Positions 35,055-43,572 of a DNA stretch of 64,000 nucleotides are shown here, one piece after another. Positions within the stretch are counted from its first letter, which is position 1. The number at the start of each line of letters is the position of its first letter. Source of the stretch: Microbacterium terregens (lineage in GTDB: Bacteria > Pseudomonadota > Alphaproteobacteria > Sphingomonadales > Sphingomonadaceae); NCBI RefSeq assembly GCF_027922045.1, contig NZ_BSEX01000022.1:1-64000 (forward strand), in the 5' to 3' direction. The notes below the pieces were generated by a model. That model did not search any database and had not been told where the DNA came from. It worked only from the letters and a program-made list of their open reading frames with translations. Made by a program: the position numbers and the translations under genes.

Positions 35055-37525
35055 AGCTTTACCGCGTTGAGCCGCAGTGCGTTCAGGACCACGGTGAAGG
35101 ACGAGAGCGCCATCGCTGCACCGGCCAGCATCGGCGACAGCAGGATACCGGCAACCGGGTAAAGCACGCCGGCCGCAACCGGCACGCCGATTCCGTTGAA
35201 CAAGAACGAGAAGAACAGGTTTTGGCGGATATTTCGCATCGTCGCGCGAGCGAGCTTGCGGGCGCGCACGATCGCCGAGAGATCGCCGCGCGTGAGCGTC
35301 ATGCCGGCGCTTTCGATCGCCACGTCTGTTCCCGTTCCCATCGCCAAGCCGACATCCGCGGCGGCGAGCGCCGGGGCGTCGTTGATCCCATCGCCCGCCA
35401 TTGCGACCCTTGCGCCGCTCGCTTTCAGCTCGCCGATGATACGCGCCTTGTCTTCCGGCAGCAGATCGGCGCGCACGTCATCAAGACCGCCCACGGCGCG
35501 CGCGACAGCATCGGCCGTCCCACGATTGTCGCCGGTGAGCATGACGACCCGCAGGCCCTCCTTGCGAAGCGCGGCAATAGCGTCGCGCGCCGATGCGCGC
35601 ACCGGATCGGCGACTGCGAGCAGACCGGCGAGCGCCCCGTCGATCGCGACGAGGATGATGCCCGCGCCTTCGCCACGGTGACGATCGGCCGCGGCGTCGA
35701 CCGGCTTGAGATCAGCGCCGATCCGGCTCATTTGCACCGCATTGCCAATCACGACCGAGCGGCCGCCCACCGTGGCGCTGACACCCAGCCCGGTTTGCGA
35801 GGCAAAGTCCGCGACTGTGCCGAGCTGCAATCCTCGTTCTTTGGCGGCAACGACGATTGCGTGCGCGAGCGGATGTTCGGATTGGCCTTCGACGGCCGCG
35901 GCAAGCGCGAGCATGTCGTTCTCTCCGACCGCGCTGACCGTCTCGACCGCGATCAGCTTGGGCTTGCCTTCCGTGAGCGTACCCGTCTTGTCGATGACAA
36001 GGGTATCGACCTTTTCCAGCCCCTGTAAGGCTTCCGCGTTCTTCACCAGCACGCCGGCCTGAGCGCCGCGTCCCGTGCCGACCATGATCGACATGGGCGT
36101 GGCGAGCCCGAGCGCGCACGGGCAGGCGATCACCAGCACTGCGATGGCGTTAAGCAGGGCATGGCCCATGCGCGGCTCAGGGCCGACCAGCGACCAAGTG
36201 ATGAAGGTCGCAATCGAGATCAGCACGACGAGCGGCACGAACCATCCTGAAACCCGATCGGCGACCGCCTGTATCGGGGCGCGGCTTCGCTGCGCTTCCG
36301 CGACCATGCGGACGATACGCGCGAGCATCGTGTCCGAACCAACCGCGCGGGCTTCCATCACCAGGCTGCCCGTCCCGTTGACGGTGCCCCCGGTAACGAT
36401 CGCCTCGACTTCCTTGAGGACCGGCGCGGGTTCGCCGGTGAGCATGGCTTCGTCGACCGACGAACGACCCTCGACCACGACGCCATCGACCGGGATGGCT
36501 TCACCGGGGCGGACCCGCAGCCGGTCACCGGTTGCCACGTCGGCAAGCCCGACTTCTTCTTCAGAACCGTCAGGCTGCAAGCGTCGCGCCGTCTTGGGGG
36601 CGAGATCCATGAGAGCGCGGATCGCGCGCCCTGTCGCCGCCCTAGCGCGCAGTTCGAGCACTTGCCCGAGCAGCACCAGTGTCACCACGACGCCGGCCGC
36701 CTCGTAATAGACGGGAACCATGCTCCCATGCGTGCGGAAGGTCGCTGGGAAGATGCCCGGCGCGAGCGTCGCGACCACGCTATAGAGGAAGGCGGCACCT
36801 ACGCCGATCGCGATCAGTGTGAACATATTGAGATGGCGGGTACGAAGCGATGTCCACCCCCGCTCGAAAAACGGCCAGCCCGCCCACAGCACGATCGGCG
36901 CGGTGAGTGCGAGCTGGACCCAAGGCGAGGCCGCAGGGCTAACCACATGCAGGCCTAACATTTCCGCGAACATCGAGACGACGAGCAGCGGGATCGTGAG
37001 CGCGCCCGCCACCCACAGTCGGCGCGTGAAGTCGACCAGCTCAGGGTTGGGAGTATCGTCGAGCGACGGTTCTTCGGGTTCGAGCGCCATGCCGCAGATT
37101 GGGCAATTTCCCGGCCCTTCCTGGCGAATTTGCGGGTGCATCGGGCACGTCCACATCGCCCCCGGCGTCGCCATCGGCTCCGGTTTCGGCTTATCGCTCA
37201 GATAGGCGTCAGGATTGGCGACAAACTTGCTCCGGCACCCTGCGCTACAGAAATGATAGGCATGACCAGCGTGCTCGGCATGGTGTGTCGTTTTTGCGGG
37301 ATCGACCGTCATGCCGCACACCGCGTCGATCACTGCTGCTGCGGCATCGTTGTCCTTACTGCCCGAGCAGCAGCCGCCCGCTTCGGTGTGATGATGTTCG
37401 TGCTCGATCTTTGCGGGAGCGGCCGAGCCGCCCCCGCAACAGGATGAGGGCGTGGAGACCGATTCAGGCGCAGGCTTCGAACAGCCGCAACGCCCGGCTT
37501 GGGAATGGTAATGAGGGTCGTTCAT
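35051..37525 (-). CDS. copA: copper-exporting P1B-type ATPase CopA with Cys/His-rich N-terminus
   Basis: 824 residues. The N-terminus (~1-60) is rich in Cys and His ([24 protein letters not shown]), followed by a YHS-type domain ([19 protein letters not shown]) and a heavy-metal-binding domain ([17 protein letters not shown]) instead of a CXXC HMA domain. Membrane motif Cys468-Pro-Cys470; phosphorylated Asp512 in [11 protein letters not shown] motif SEHPLAHA. P1B-1 Cu(I)/Ag(I) exporter. ATG 37525 follows AAGGAG. Promoter at 37550-37580 is CueR-type. Confidence 0.9.
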   Translation of the reverse strand: MNDPHYHSQAGRCGCSKPAPESVSTPSSCCGGGSAAPAKIEHEHHHTEAGGCCSGSKDNDAAAAVIDAVCGMTVDPAKTTHHAEHAGHAYHFCSAGCRSKFVANPDAYLSDKPKPEPMATPGAMWTCPMHPQIRQEGPGNCPICGMALEPEEPSLDDTPNPELVDFTRRLWVAGALTIPLLVVSMFAEMLGLHVVSPAASPWVQLALTAPIVLWAGWPFFERGWTSLRTRHLNMFTLIAIGVGAAFLYSVVATLAPGIFPATFRTHGSMVPVYYEAAGVVVTLVLLGQVLELRARAATGRAIRALMDLAPKTARRLQPDGSEEEVGLADVATGDRLRVRPGEAIPVDGVVVEGRSSVDEAMLTGEPAPVLKEVEAIVTGGTVNGTGSLVMEARAVGSDTMLARIVRMVAEAQRSRAPIQAVADRVSGWFVPLVVLISIATFITWSLVGPEPRMGHALLNAIAVLVIACPCALGLATPMSIMVGTGRGAQAGVLVKNAEALQGLEKVDTLVIDKTGTLTEGKPKLIAVETVSAVGENDMLALAAAVEGQSEHPLAHAIVVAAKERGLQLGTVADFASQTGLGVSATVGGRSVVIGNAVQMSRIGADLKPVDAAADRHRGEGAGIILVAIDGALAGLLAVADPVRASARDAIAALRKEGLRVVMLTGDNRGTADAVARAVGGLDDVRADLLPEDKARIIGELKASGARVAMAGDGINDAPALAAADVGLAMGTGTDVAIESAGMTLTRGDLSAIVRARKLARATMRNIRQNLFFSFLFNGIGVPVAAGVLYPVAGILLSPMLAGAAMALSSFTVVLNALRLNAVKL

Positions 37526-37549
37526 GGCAAGACTCCTTCGACCCGAGAG

Positions 37550-37580
37550 CATGTAGGGTATGACACCGTGTTAGGGTCAA
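37550..37580 (-). promoter_or_regulatory. CueR/HmrR-type promoter of copA
   Basis: Minus strand: TTGACC (37575-37580), 19-bp spacer CTAACACGGTGTCATACCC, TACATG (37550-37555). The spacer holds the ACAC-GG-TGT core typical of Cu(I) MerR-family sites. It lies 25 bp before the copA ATG. Confidence 0.75.
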
Positions 37581-37739
37581 GGCCCTGTCGGCACCGCTGG
37601 CGTGTATGTTGAATCTACGCGCGGGAGCGGCGTTGCCCTCATATTGCGGGGGCCAGCTCTACACCCTCGACGCCATAAGGGCCGCAGCTTAGGTCTATTA
37701 CTAGCTCGCCAAACGCGGGCCGGGGGCAATCGGGGACAT

Positions 37740-39053
37740 ATGGCAGCGCAGATCGACAGTCTTTCTACTGGCACCGACCATGACGGCCTGGTGCGCCGCT
37801 TAATTGCCCGCTGGCGTGACGATCAGGGCGCGACCTATCGGAGCTGGTTTCTTTGGGACGAGCGGTTGAAGAACTTCCGATCAATCCGGCGCGGCATCAC
37901 CCAGGTTGTCGGCGAGATCGAGCGCGGCACGTTCGGCGTCGCCTACCGCGGATCGTCGCTCGAAACCGTCGTCCATTCCGTCGCCGAGCAGCGGCAAATC
38001 TTCAAGGGCGCGGACCATGCGTTCCTCTGGAAGCCGAAGCTCCGCATCCCCGACATTTACGAGAGCCCCGACAATCAGCGCGCGTTCGGCCGCTTGCTCG
38101 ACGCCTGTTCCTGTTGCGACACGGCCGAGGAGATCATCAGCCATATCCACGCGATCGACCGTTTGAAGATCAAGGGGCTGGGTCCGGCGGTCGCCAACCT
38201 CCTCTACTTCCTTCACCCGACGCTGGTGCCGCCCTTCAACACCGCAATCGTTAAGGGCTACAACGCGCTGACGGGGGCGAATGTGAAGCTCGGGAGCTGG
38301 GAGCATTTTCTGGCGATGCGGACCGGCATCCTCGATCTCAACGACCGCTTCCGCGAGCTGCTATCGAATGATTTAGGCGCGATCGGCGGTCTGTTGTTCG
38401 ACATCGGCTCCGATCGCTATCCGGCTCCGCCCCTCGACGTGAGCGGCGCGACGCTGGCGAGCTGGGGGCAGCGGCTTGAGGCGGCGCGCGAGGAAGCGCG
38501 CACGCTCAGCAAGGCCGCTCAGCGCGAGGGCGAGAACGAGCGCACCCATACCGAAATCCAGGCATGGCTTCGCGATCTAGGGTTGGCGCTCGGCTATGAC
38601 GTATGGATCGCCGCGAACGACCGCAGCCGCGCCTTCGACGGATCACCCTTGGGCGCAGGATGCCTTGAGCGCCTGCCCGACACGATCGCGACGTCGAAGG
38701 GCGCTGACTCGATCCGGCTGATCGACGTGCTGTGGCTTGAGAAGGCCGGCGATCATGTCGCCGCGGCGTTCGAGGTGGAGCATTCGACCTCGATCTATTC
38801 GGGCATCGTCAGGATGCTCGACCTGGCCTTGAGCGGTGGCGACCTTCACGCGACCGCGGGGCTGTTCCTTGTCGCGCCCGACGCGCGCGAGACGGACGTT
38901 CGCGCGCAGTTGCAGCGGCCCGCGTTCAGCCGCGTAGCCGACCTCGACATATCCTACCTGCCCTATGGCGAGCTGGAGAAGAACCGGGAGGCCATCGCGC
39001 GGTTCGGATCGGGACTGAAAGCGATCAAGGCCGTTTCCAGCAAGCTCGCCTAG
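37740..39053 (+). CDS. restriction-endonuclease-like protein (HhH plus PD-(D/E)XK-like domain)
   Basis: 437 residues. The N-terminal half contains a helix-hairpin-helix-like segment (LKIKGLGPAVANLLYFL), and the C-terminal half has IDVLWLEKAGDHVAAAFEVEHS then a TSIYSGIVRMLDL strand-helix, the D...E-x-E pattern of PD-(D/E)XK nucleases. Between them is a charged helical linker (~265-310). No methyltransferase or other defence partner adjoins it. ATG 37740 follows CGGGGACAT; upstream in-frame codons are less likely. Nuclease activity is a prediction from fold-like motifs. Confidence 0.6.
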   Translation: MAAQIDSLSTGTDHDGLVRRLIARWRDDQGATYRSWFLWDERLKNFRSIRRGITQVVGEIERGTFGVAYRGSSLETVVHSVAEQRQIFKGADHAFLWKPKLRIPDIYESPDNQRAFGRLLDACSCCDTAEEIISHIHAIDRLKIKGLGPAVANLLYFLHPTLVPPFNTAIVKGYNALTGANVKLGSWEHFLAMRTGILDLNDRFRELLSNDLGAIGGLLFDIGSDRYPAPPLDVSGATLASWGQRLEAAREEARTLSKAAQREGENERTHTEIQAWLRDLGLALGYDVWIAANDRSRAFDGSPLGAGCLERLPDTIATSKGADSIRLIDVLWLEKAGDHVAAAFEVEHSTSIYSGIVRMLDLALSGGDLHATAGLFLVAPDARETDVRAQLQRPAFSRVADLDISYLPYGELEKNREAIARFGSGLKAIKAVSSKLA

Positions 39054-39066
39054 CCCGCTCCGCGCA

Positions 39067-39091
39067 AGGGATGATCCGGAGAGCCGCGTAT
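39067..39091 (+). promoter_or_regulatory. putative ECF-sigma promoter, DUF4396 gene
   Basis: AGGGAT (39067-39072), 14 bp, CGTA (39087-39090) followed by T. It is one of six sites in this window with exactly this architecture, all in front of copper genes. The expected start point is about 20 nt before the GTG start. Confidence 0.7.
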
Positions 39092-39117
39092 CCTCTAGCA
39101 TGTAGAGGAGTGCTGCC

Positions 39118-40002
39118 GTGACGATGCCATCCCCGGCCCCCTGGCTCGACGCCGTGCTGATCGGGTGGTTCGTGCTGACCGCCCTTTCGGTCGCTTACGT
39201 CGCGTGGGATGCCTTCACCCGCAACCCCGAGCTGCGCGTGATGAAATGGGGGTGGCTGTTGGTCACGCTCTATGGTGGCCCGATCATGGCCGCGGCCTAT
39301 GTCCTGTCCTGCCAGGAGCCGGCGAACGAGCGGCACGAGGATTTCGTTCGACCGCTCTGGAAGCAGGCGTTCGGCTCGGCCATCCATTGCATGGCGGGCG
39401 ATGCAACCGGCGTCATCGCCGCAGCCGCGATCACCACGGCGCTCGGCCTGCCGATGTGGCAGGACGTGATCGCGGAATATGTGTTCGGCTTCGCGTTCGG
39501 ACTGCTGATTTTCCAGGCGCTTTTCATGCGCGACATGGCGGGCGGTTCCTATTGGGGCGCGCTTCGCATGTCGTTCATCCCCGAATGGCTGTCGATGAAT
39601 GCCGTCATGGCCGGCATGATCCCGACGATGGTGGTGTTGATGAGCCGCGACATGGCCGCGATGCACGCCAGCTCGCTCCGCTTTTGGGGCGTCATGTCGC
39701 TGGCGACACTCGTCGGGTTCGCAGTCGCCTATCCGATCAACCTTTGGCTGGTTGGCGTGCGCTTGAAGCACGGCATGGGCACGGTGCGCGCGCTGGGGCA
39801 TGGCGGACACGAAGTCGGCGCGGACCGGCAATCGGCCACGCCGATGCCGGACATGGGACACGACGCAATGGCAGGGATGAGCGGCATGGCGGCCGGCGCG
39901 CGCGTGACCGGACCTCAGATCGCCGCGATGACAGTGTTGACGCTCATCATGCTTGGCGCGGGCATCATCGTTGCGACGCTGTTCGGTCGGTGGGCCATGT
40001 AA
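39118..40002 (+). CDS. DUF4396 domain membrane protein
   Basis: 294 residues with about seven hydrophobic helices. The DUF4396 core contains FGSAIHCMAGDATGVIAAAA and the paired GMIPTMVVLMSRDM. A periplasmic or loop region near the C-terminus is Met/His-rich (MPDMGHDAMAGMSGM), which suggests copper handling. GTG 39118 was chosen over ATG 39124 because GAGGAG stands 6 bases upstream. It lies behind an ECF-type promoter shared with cop genes. Transport function is not established for the family. Confidence 0.78.
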   Translation: MTMPSPAPWLDAVLIGWFVLTALSVAYVAWDAFTRNPELRVMKWGWLLVTLYGGPIMAAAYVLSCQEPANERHEDFVRPLWKQAFGSAIHCMAGDATGVIAAAAITTALGLPMWQDVIAEYVFGFAFGLLIFQALFMRDMAGGSYWGALRMSFIPEWLSMNAVMAGMIPTMVVLMSRDMAAMHASSLRFWGVMSLATLVGFAVAYPINLWLVGVRLKHGMGTVRALGHGGHEVGADRQSATPMPDMGHDAMAGMSGMAAGARVTGPQIAAMTVLTLIMLGAGIIVATLFGRWAM

Positions 40003-40030
40003 CTTGCCGCGAACGACGGAGATCGCGGCA

Positions 40031-40055
40031 AGGGGTGATCGCGCGGCGCGCGTAT
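40031..40055 (+). promoter_or_regulatory. putative ECF-sigma promoter, copper-storage-like gene
   Basis: AGGGGT (40031-40036), 14 bp, CGTA (40051-40054) followed by T. It lies about 40 bp before the ATG at 40092 and belongs to the six-site AGGGRT-N14-CGTA family. Confidence 0.7.
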
Positions 40056-40091
40056 CTAGGAACAGGCGGGGGCTCATACGGAGATAATGCG

Positions 40092-40424
40092 ATGCACCAG
40101 ATCGACCCCGGCATGAAGGCGTGCATGGACGCCTGCCACGAATGCCATGTGACCTGTCTTCACATGGCGATGAACCATTGCCTCGAAATGGGCGGCCAGC
40201 ACGCCGCGCCCGAGCATATGAAGATCATGGCCGACTGCGCGCAAATTTGCGCGGTTGCGATCGACTTCATGGCGCGCAAGTCCGCCCACCATCAGCATAT
40301 CTGCCGCGAGTGTGCCGAGATCTGCCGGGCTTGCGCAGCGAGCTGCGAGGCCCTGGGCGGCATGGAGGATTGCGTGGCAGCGTGCCGGAAGTGCGCCGAT
40401 TCCTGCGATCGGATGGCGGCATAG
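40092..40424 (+). CDS. four-helix-bundle copper-binding protein (Csp-like)
   Basis: 110 residues with 16 cysteines (11, 15, 18, 22, 30, 49, 53, 71, 74, 78, 81, 85, 94, 98, 101, 105), spaced on helix faces (CMDACHECHVTC, CRECAEICRACAASC, CVAACRKCADSC). This is the copper storage protein pattern, where a four-helix bundle fills its core with Cu(I) thiolates. There is no signal peptide, so it is cytosolic like Csp3. The GGAG of GGAGATA stands 7 bp before ATG 40092. Expression from an ECF-type promoter would make it part of the copper response. Confidence 0.85.
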   Translation: MHQIDPGMKACMDACHECHVTCLHMAMNHCLEMGGQHAAPEHMKIMADCAQICAVAIDFMARKSAHHQHICRECAEICRACAASCEALGGMEDCVAACRKCADSCDRMAA

Positions 40425-40431
40425 CGGGGCT

Positions 40432-40457
40432 TGCGCGGGCGGTCGCCCGCCCGCGCA
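40432..40457. terminator. stem-loop between convergent Csp-like and fliQ genes
   Basis: TGCGCGGGC and GCCCGCGCA pair in a 9-bp GC-rich stem with an 8-nt loop between two convergent genes. There is no T-tract. A bidirectional end is the simplest reading. Confidence 0.45.
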
Positions 40458-40469
40458 GCTATCTGCATA

Positions 40470-40739
40470 TCAACGGCCCATGCTCGCGATCACAGCGAAC
40501 AGCTCGGCCGTGAACTTGGTCAGGAGCTCGGTCGCTGCGCTCCCGAAAATCACCAAACATACGCCTAGCGCGATCAGCTTAGGCACGAAGCTCAGCGTCT
40601 GTTCGCTAATCGACGTCGCCGCCTGGATGATGCTGATTATCAGCCCGACGATCATCATCGGCACGAGCAGCACCACGCAGATCAGGCCGGCCACGGCCAG
40701 CATCCTCCCCGTCTCGTCGAGCAGGATCGACTGATCCAT
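40470..40739 (-). CDS. fliQ: orphan FliQ, flagellar type III export component
   Basis: 89 residues, full length, two membrane helices. The family signature is complete: GLIISIIQAATSISEQTLSFVPK, followed by a second helix (LGVCLVIFGSAATELL). FliQ/SctS forms part of the export gate together with FliP and FliR. None of these is present nearby; the upstream gene on this strand is copD, separated by a stem-loop. Role here unknown. Confidence 0.82.
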   Translation of the reverse strand: MDQSILLDETGRMLAVAGLICVVLLVPMMIVGLIISIIQAATSISEQTLSFVPKLIALGVCLVIFGSAATELLTKFTAELFAVIASMGR

Positions 40740-40757
40740 CAGGCGCGGCCCCGTGAA

Positions 40758-40787
40758 CGGCCGGGGACCGCGAGGGCTCCCCGGCCG
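40758..40787 (-). terminator. stem-loop between copD and fliQ
   Basis: CGGCCGGGGA and TCCCCGGCCG form a perfect 10-bp stem with a 10-nt loop, 5 bases after the copD stop. No T-tract follows. It may end or attenuate the copCD transcript before fliQ. Confidence 0.45.
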
Positions 40788-40791
40788 CGCA

Positions 40792-41718
40792 TCACATCGC
40801 CGATGCAGGCGGCGCGAGCGTCCCGAGCCAGGCGATCAGCCCGAGAACCGCGATGACACAGGCGGTTTCGATCGCCAGACTTGTCCGCAGCGCGCCGAGG
40901 GCGCCCTTGTGATCGTCCGCTGCGATCGACCGCTCGAATGCCGGCGTGAGCCGGAAGCGGTTGAGCGAGGCGAGCCCTAGCATGGCGACGAACAGCGCCA
41001 GCTTTGCGATCAGGAGCTGACCATAGAGCGTCGCAGGAAGCGTGGCGAGGTTGCCGATCCCGACCAGCATCCAGCCGTTGACCAGGCCGGTGACGAGGAT
41101 CGTGCCGACCACAACCGTCCCGATCGCGCCGAACCCGTGCAGCGCGCGGTGCGTCAGCCCCAGATGCGCCGCGTCTACGCGCGCCGCGGGTCGGGAGACG
41201 AGCAGGAGCAGCCCCAGTAGTGCGCCAACCCAAGCGCCCGAGGCGATCAGATGGAGAATGTCGACGATGAGGTGGACCCAGCCCATCACGGCTTCGTCCA
41301 TCGCGCCGTGTCCGGTCCACGCCAGCGTTGCGAGTGCCACGGCCGAGCAGAGCGCGACGATGCTCAGCCAGATGCCGCGCCCGCCCGCGACCAGCGCTGC
41401 CAGCGCCGCGAGGGCCACCATGACCATGCGCAGCTTCCATGCTGCTCCGATCGCAGAGCCGGTGAGCAGCGCGCCGACTGCTTCACGGTCGATCGGCCAG
41501 GCCGGCGTTCCGGCCATTGAGGAGGCCATCAGCACGACCCAGGCGCCTGAAAACAACAGGCTCAGGCCAGCGCTGGCGATGAACCAGGGACGCAGCGCGA
41601 GCGCGTCGCCGCGCTCGCGCGCCCGCAGCCCATAAAGGCTGAATGCGGCAAGGCCGAACAGCGCAGCCAGCGTCACGTAGAGCGCGAAGCGGACGCCGAT
41701 AAGCGACCAGTCCCCCAT
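40792..41718 (-). CDS. copD: copper resistance membrane protein CopD
   Basis: 308 residues with eight predicted helices. WAYTGHGA-like LAWTGHGAMDEA and LIVDILHLIASGAWVGALLGL are the conserved His-containing segments of CopD, and GLVNGWMLVG and KLALFVAMLGLASLNRFRL follow in the expected order. CopD with CopC is thought to move copper across the inner membrane. It follows copC by 4 bp and is driven from the copC promoter. Confidence 0.87.
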   Translation of the reverse strand: MGDWSLIGVRFALYVTLAALFGLAAFSLYGLRARERGDALALRPWFIASAGLSLLFSGAWVVLMASSMAGTPAWPIDREAVGALLTGSAIGAAWKLRMVMVALAALAALVAGGRGIWLSIVALCSAVALATLAWTGHGAMDEAVMGWVHLIVDILHLIASGAWVGALLGLLLLVSRPAARVDAAHLGLTHRALHGFGAIGTVVVGTILVTGLVNGWMLVGIGNLATLPATLYGQLLIAKLALFVAMLGLASLNRFRLTPAFERSIAADDHKGALGALRTSLAIETACVIAVLGLIAWLGTLAPPASAM

Positions 41719-41722
41719 CGCC

Positions 41723-42091
41723 TCACTTCACCGCGAAGACGTAGGTTCCTGCGACCTTGTGGGTGTCGGTCGAGACGACATTCCACGCGACGCTATACCG
41801 ACCCGATGGGAGCGGCGATTTCGGGGTGATGACGAGGGTCCGGCCATCGGACGAGAGCGCGGAGGCGCTGGCCATCTTCATGGCTGCCATGCCGGGCATC
41901 GCTGCCATCGTGAGATCGGCCTTGGAGAAGGCTGGCATCAGCTTCTCGCTGAAATGAAGTTCGATACGAGCGGGCTTCGCGACCGTCGCATTGGCGGCCG
42001 GCGATGCCGACACCAGCTTAGGATGGGCGTTCGCCGTTCCGGCGAACATGACGAGAGCGGCAGCAGCAGTCAGAACGGATAGGCGGCGCAT
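41723..42091 (-). CDS. copC: periplasmic copper-binding protein CopC
   Basis: 122 residues. Signal peptide cleaved after TANA, leaving His as residue 1 of the mature protein (HPKLVSASP), the N-terminal Cu(II) ligand of CopC. Then a beta-sandwich with IELHFSEKL, a short Met-rich loop (MAAMPGMAAMKM), and the C-terminal SVAWNVVSTDTHKVAGTYVF with the conserved D-x-H. ATG 42091 chosen because the signal peptide starts MRRLSVL. Behind an ECF-type promoter on the minus strand. Confidence 0.9.
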   Translation of the reverse strand: MRRLSVLTAAAALVMFAGTANAHPKLVSASPAANATVAKPARIELHFSEKLMPAFSKADLTMAAMPGMAAMKMASASALSSDGRTLVITPKSPLPSGRYSVAWNVVSTDTHKVAGTYVFAVK

Positions 42092-42127
42092 AGGGGGCCT
42101 TTCGACAGGAGGGTTCCTGTCCTTCAT

Positions 42128-42151
42128 TACGCGCCCCGATCGACCACCCCT
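42128..42151 (-). promoter_or_regulatory. putative ECF-sigma promoter, copCD
   Basis: Minus strand AGGGGT (42146-42151), 14 bp, CGTA (42128-42131). It lies 37 bp before the copC ATG and points away from the site at 42166-42189, so copCD and the anti-sigma/sensor/sigma genes have back-to-back promoters of the same family. Confidence 0.7.
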
Positions 42152-42165
42152 CACGGATGGATTTG

Positions 42166-42189
42166 AGGGATGGGCGCGTCGCTTGCGTA
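42166..42189 (+). promoter_or_regulatory. putative ECF-sigma promoter, autoregulatory site of the cnrYXH-like locus
   Basis: AGGGAT (42166-42171), 14 bp, CGTA (42186-42189), about 30 bp before the first gene of the anti-sigma/sensor/sigma operon. Autoregulation is usual for ECF operons. Confidence 0.72.
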
Positions 42190-42218
42190 ATCCATGCTAG
42201 AGGGGTGGAGTGAACGAC

Positions 42219-42488
42219 ATGGACCTCGACGCAGTATTGATGAGGCTGGCGCAAGCACCCGTGCCCGCGAGCCTTGATGGCATGGAAGATCGCGTGCTGG
42301 CGCGGGTCGCCGCACGTCCAGCGGCGCGCGCCGGCTTAGGCGTTGGGGCAATGACGATCGCTGCAGCGCTCGTCATGGGCATCTTCGGTGCCGGTGTGCC
42401 CGCGAAGGAAGCCAGCGCGGCTTCGCTATCGCCCTTGGGGCCGGTGTCGCCGCTCGCGCCCTCCACGCTGCTCGTCGGCGTGCAATGA
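42219..42488 (+). CDS. CnrY-like anti-sigma factor
   Basis: 89 residues: a cytoplasmic N-terminal helix (MDLDAVLMRLAQAPVP), a single membrane helix (~35-60: MTIAAALVMGIFGAG), and a short periplasmic tail ending APSTLLVGVQ. This size and layout match CnrY, the membrane anchor that holds CnrH. GTG 42210 is an alternative start; ATG 42219 has GGAG 8 bases upstream. Overlaps the sensor gene by ATGA. Homology is inferred mainly from layout and context. Confidence 0.72.
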   Translation: MDLDAVLMRLAQAPVPASLDGMEDRVLARVAARPAARAGLGVGAMTIAAALVMGIFGAGVPAKEASAASLSPLGPVSPLAPSTLLVGVQ

Positions 42489-42925
42489 GCGGCCGCATCC
42501 GCCTTCTGCTTGGCATTGTCGCGTGCTTCATCGCCGCGATCATCGGTGTGTTCGTGGGGCGGGCGCTACTTCCGCCACGTGCCCAGCCCGGCTCGGAGCT
42601 GCACGACGTGCTGCATCATAAGCTGGCGCTGGACGCCAACCAGGAAGCGCGACTTGAAGTGCTGGAGCAGCGTTTCGCCGTGCAGCGGCGCGCATTCGAG
42701 CTGGAATTGCGGGCGAACAATGCCCGGCTCGCTGAAGCGATCGAGGCCGAGCATGGCAACGGGCCGCGCGTCGCCGCAGCGGTCGACCAGAGCCACGCCG
42801 TCATGGGCGAGCTCCAGAAAGCGACGCTGGCGCACATCTTCGCCATGCGCCAGCTCTTGCGGCCCAATCAGACCGGCCAGTTCGATCAGGCCGTGGTGAA
42901 GGCGCTCACCGACGACGCACGTTGA
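42485..42925 (+). CDS. periplasmic heavy-metal sensor, CnrX/CpxP-like
   Basis: 146 residues: an N-terminal membrane anchor (LLLGIVACFIAAIIGVFVG) and a helical periplasmic domain with LHDVLHHKLALDANQEARLEVLE and a later helix HAVMGELQKATLAHIFAMRQLL. His-Asp-His-His near the first periplasmic helix and the MRQLL region correspond to the CnrX fold. It would bind metal and release the anti-sigma factor. Metal specificity not visible; the neighbourhood points to copper. Confidence 0.8.
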   Translation: MSGRIRLLLGIVACFIAAIIGVFVGRALLPPRAQPGSELHDVLHHKLALDANQEARLEVLEQRFAVQRRAFELELRANNARLAEAIEAEHGNGPRVAAAVDQSHAVMGELQKATLAHIFAMRQLLRPNQTGQFDQAVVKALTDDAR

Positions 42926-42935
42926 GGTTCGGCGC

Positions 42936-43505
42936 GTGAGCCTCGACTGGACCACGCTTACGGACGGCGAGCTGGCGACCCTCAGCATCGCCGGGCGCGA
43001 AGCCGCCTTCGCCGAGATCATGCGCCGCCATCGGCAGTCAATCTTCCGCATGGTGCGCGCGTGCGTCGGCGAGGCCGACGAGGCGCTGGACCTTCTGCAG
43101 GAGACCTTCGTCGCGGCGCATCAGGCCCTGCCCCGCTACGACGGCGATCGATCGATGCGCGCGTGGCTATCGACGATCGCGATCAACAAGTGCCGCGATT
43201 GGGGGCGCAAGCGCACCGTGCGGCGCTTTCTGGCGTTCGCCGCACCGATCGGCCCGGAAGCCGAAGCCATTGCAGACGACCAGGTGGCGATCGACGACGC
43301 GACGGGCGACCGACAGGAACTCGACCGCGTGACGCGCGCCATTGCGGGCTTGCCGACCGCATTGAAGGAATCCTTGGTGCTGCGCACGATCGAGGGGTTG
43401 AGCCAGGCTGAAACCGCGGCAGTGTTGTCGATCAGCGAAAAGGCGGTAGAAACCCGCCTCTATCGCGCGCGATCGAAGTTGCTGGAGCGATTGGGCGGGC
43501 GCTGA
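42936..43505 (+). CDS. ECF sigma factor, CnrH-like
   Basis: 189 residues. Sigma-2 region (~20-95): FAEIMRRHRQSIFRMVR, DLLQETFVAAHQALPRYDG, WLSTIAINKCRDWGRKR. Sigma-4 region (~128-185): IAGLPTALKESLVLRTIEGLS and AVETRLYRARSKLLERL. GTG start 42936. Completes an anti-sigma, sensor, sigma operon in the CnrYXH order. Its last codons overlap the -35 element of the next promoter (43505-43528). Predicted to drive the six AGGGRT-N14-CGTA promoters. Confidence 0.88.
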   Translation: MSLDWTTLTDGELATLSIAGREAAFAEIMRRHRQSIFRMVRACVGEADEALDLLQETFVAAHQALPRYDGDRSMRAWLSTIAINKCRDWGRKRTVRRFLAFAAPIGPEAEAIADDQVAIDDATGDRQELDRVTRAIAGLPTALKESLVLRTIEGLSQAETAAVLSISEKAVETRLYRARSKLLERLGGR

Positions 43506-43529
43506 GGGATAGCGCCCTGAGCTGCGTAT
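43505..43529 (+). promoter_or_regulatory. putative ECF-sigma promoter, multicopper oxidase operon
   Basis: AGGGAT (43505-43510; its first A is the last base of the sigma gene's TGA), 14 bp, CGTA (43525-43528) then T. It lies 45 bp before the copA ATG. Confidence 0.72.
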
Positions 43530-43572
43530 CAAGGCTAGAGGGACACTCCCGTTCGAGAGCCTTGAGGACCGT

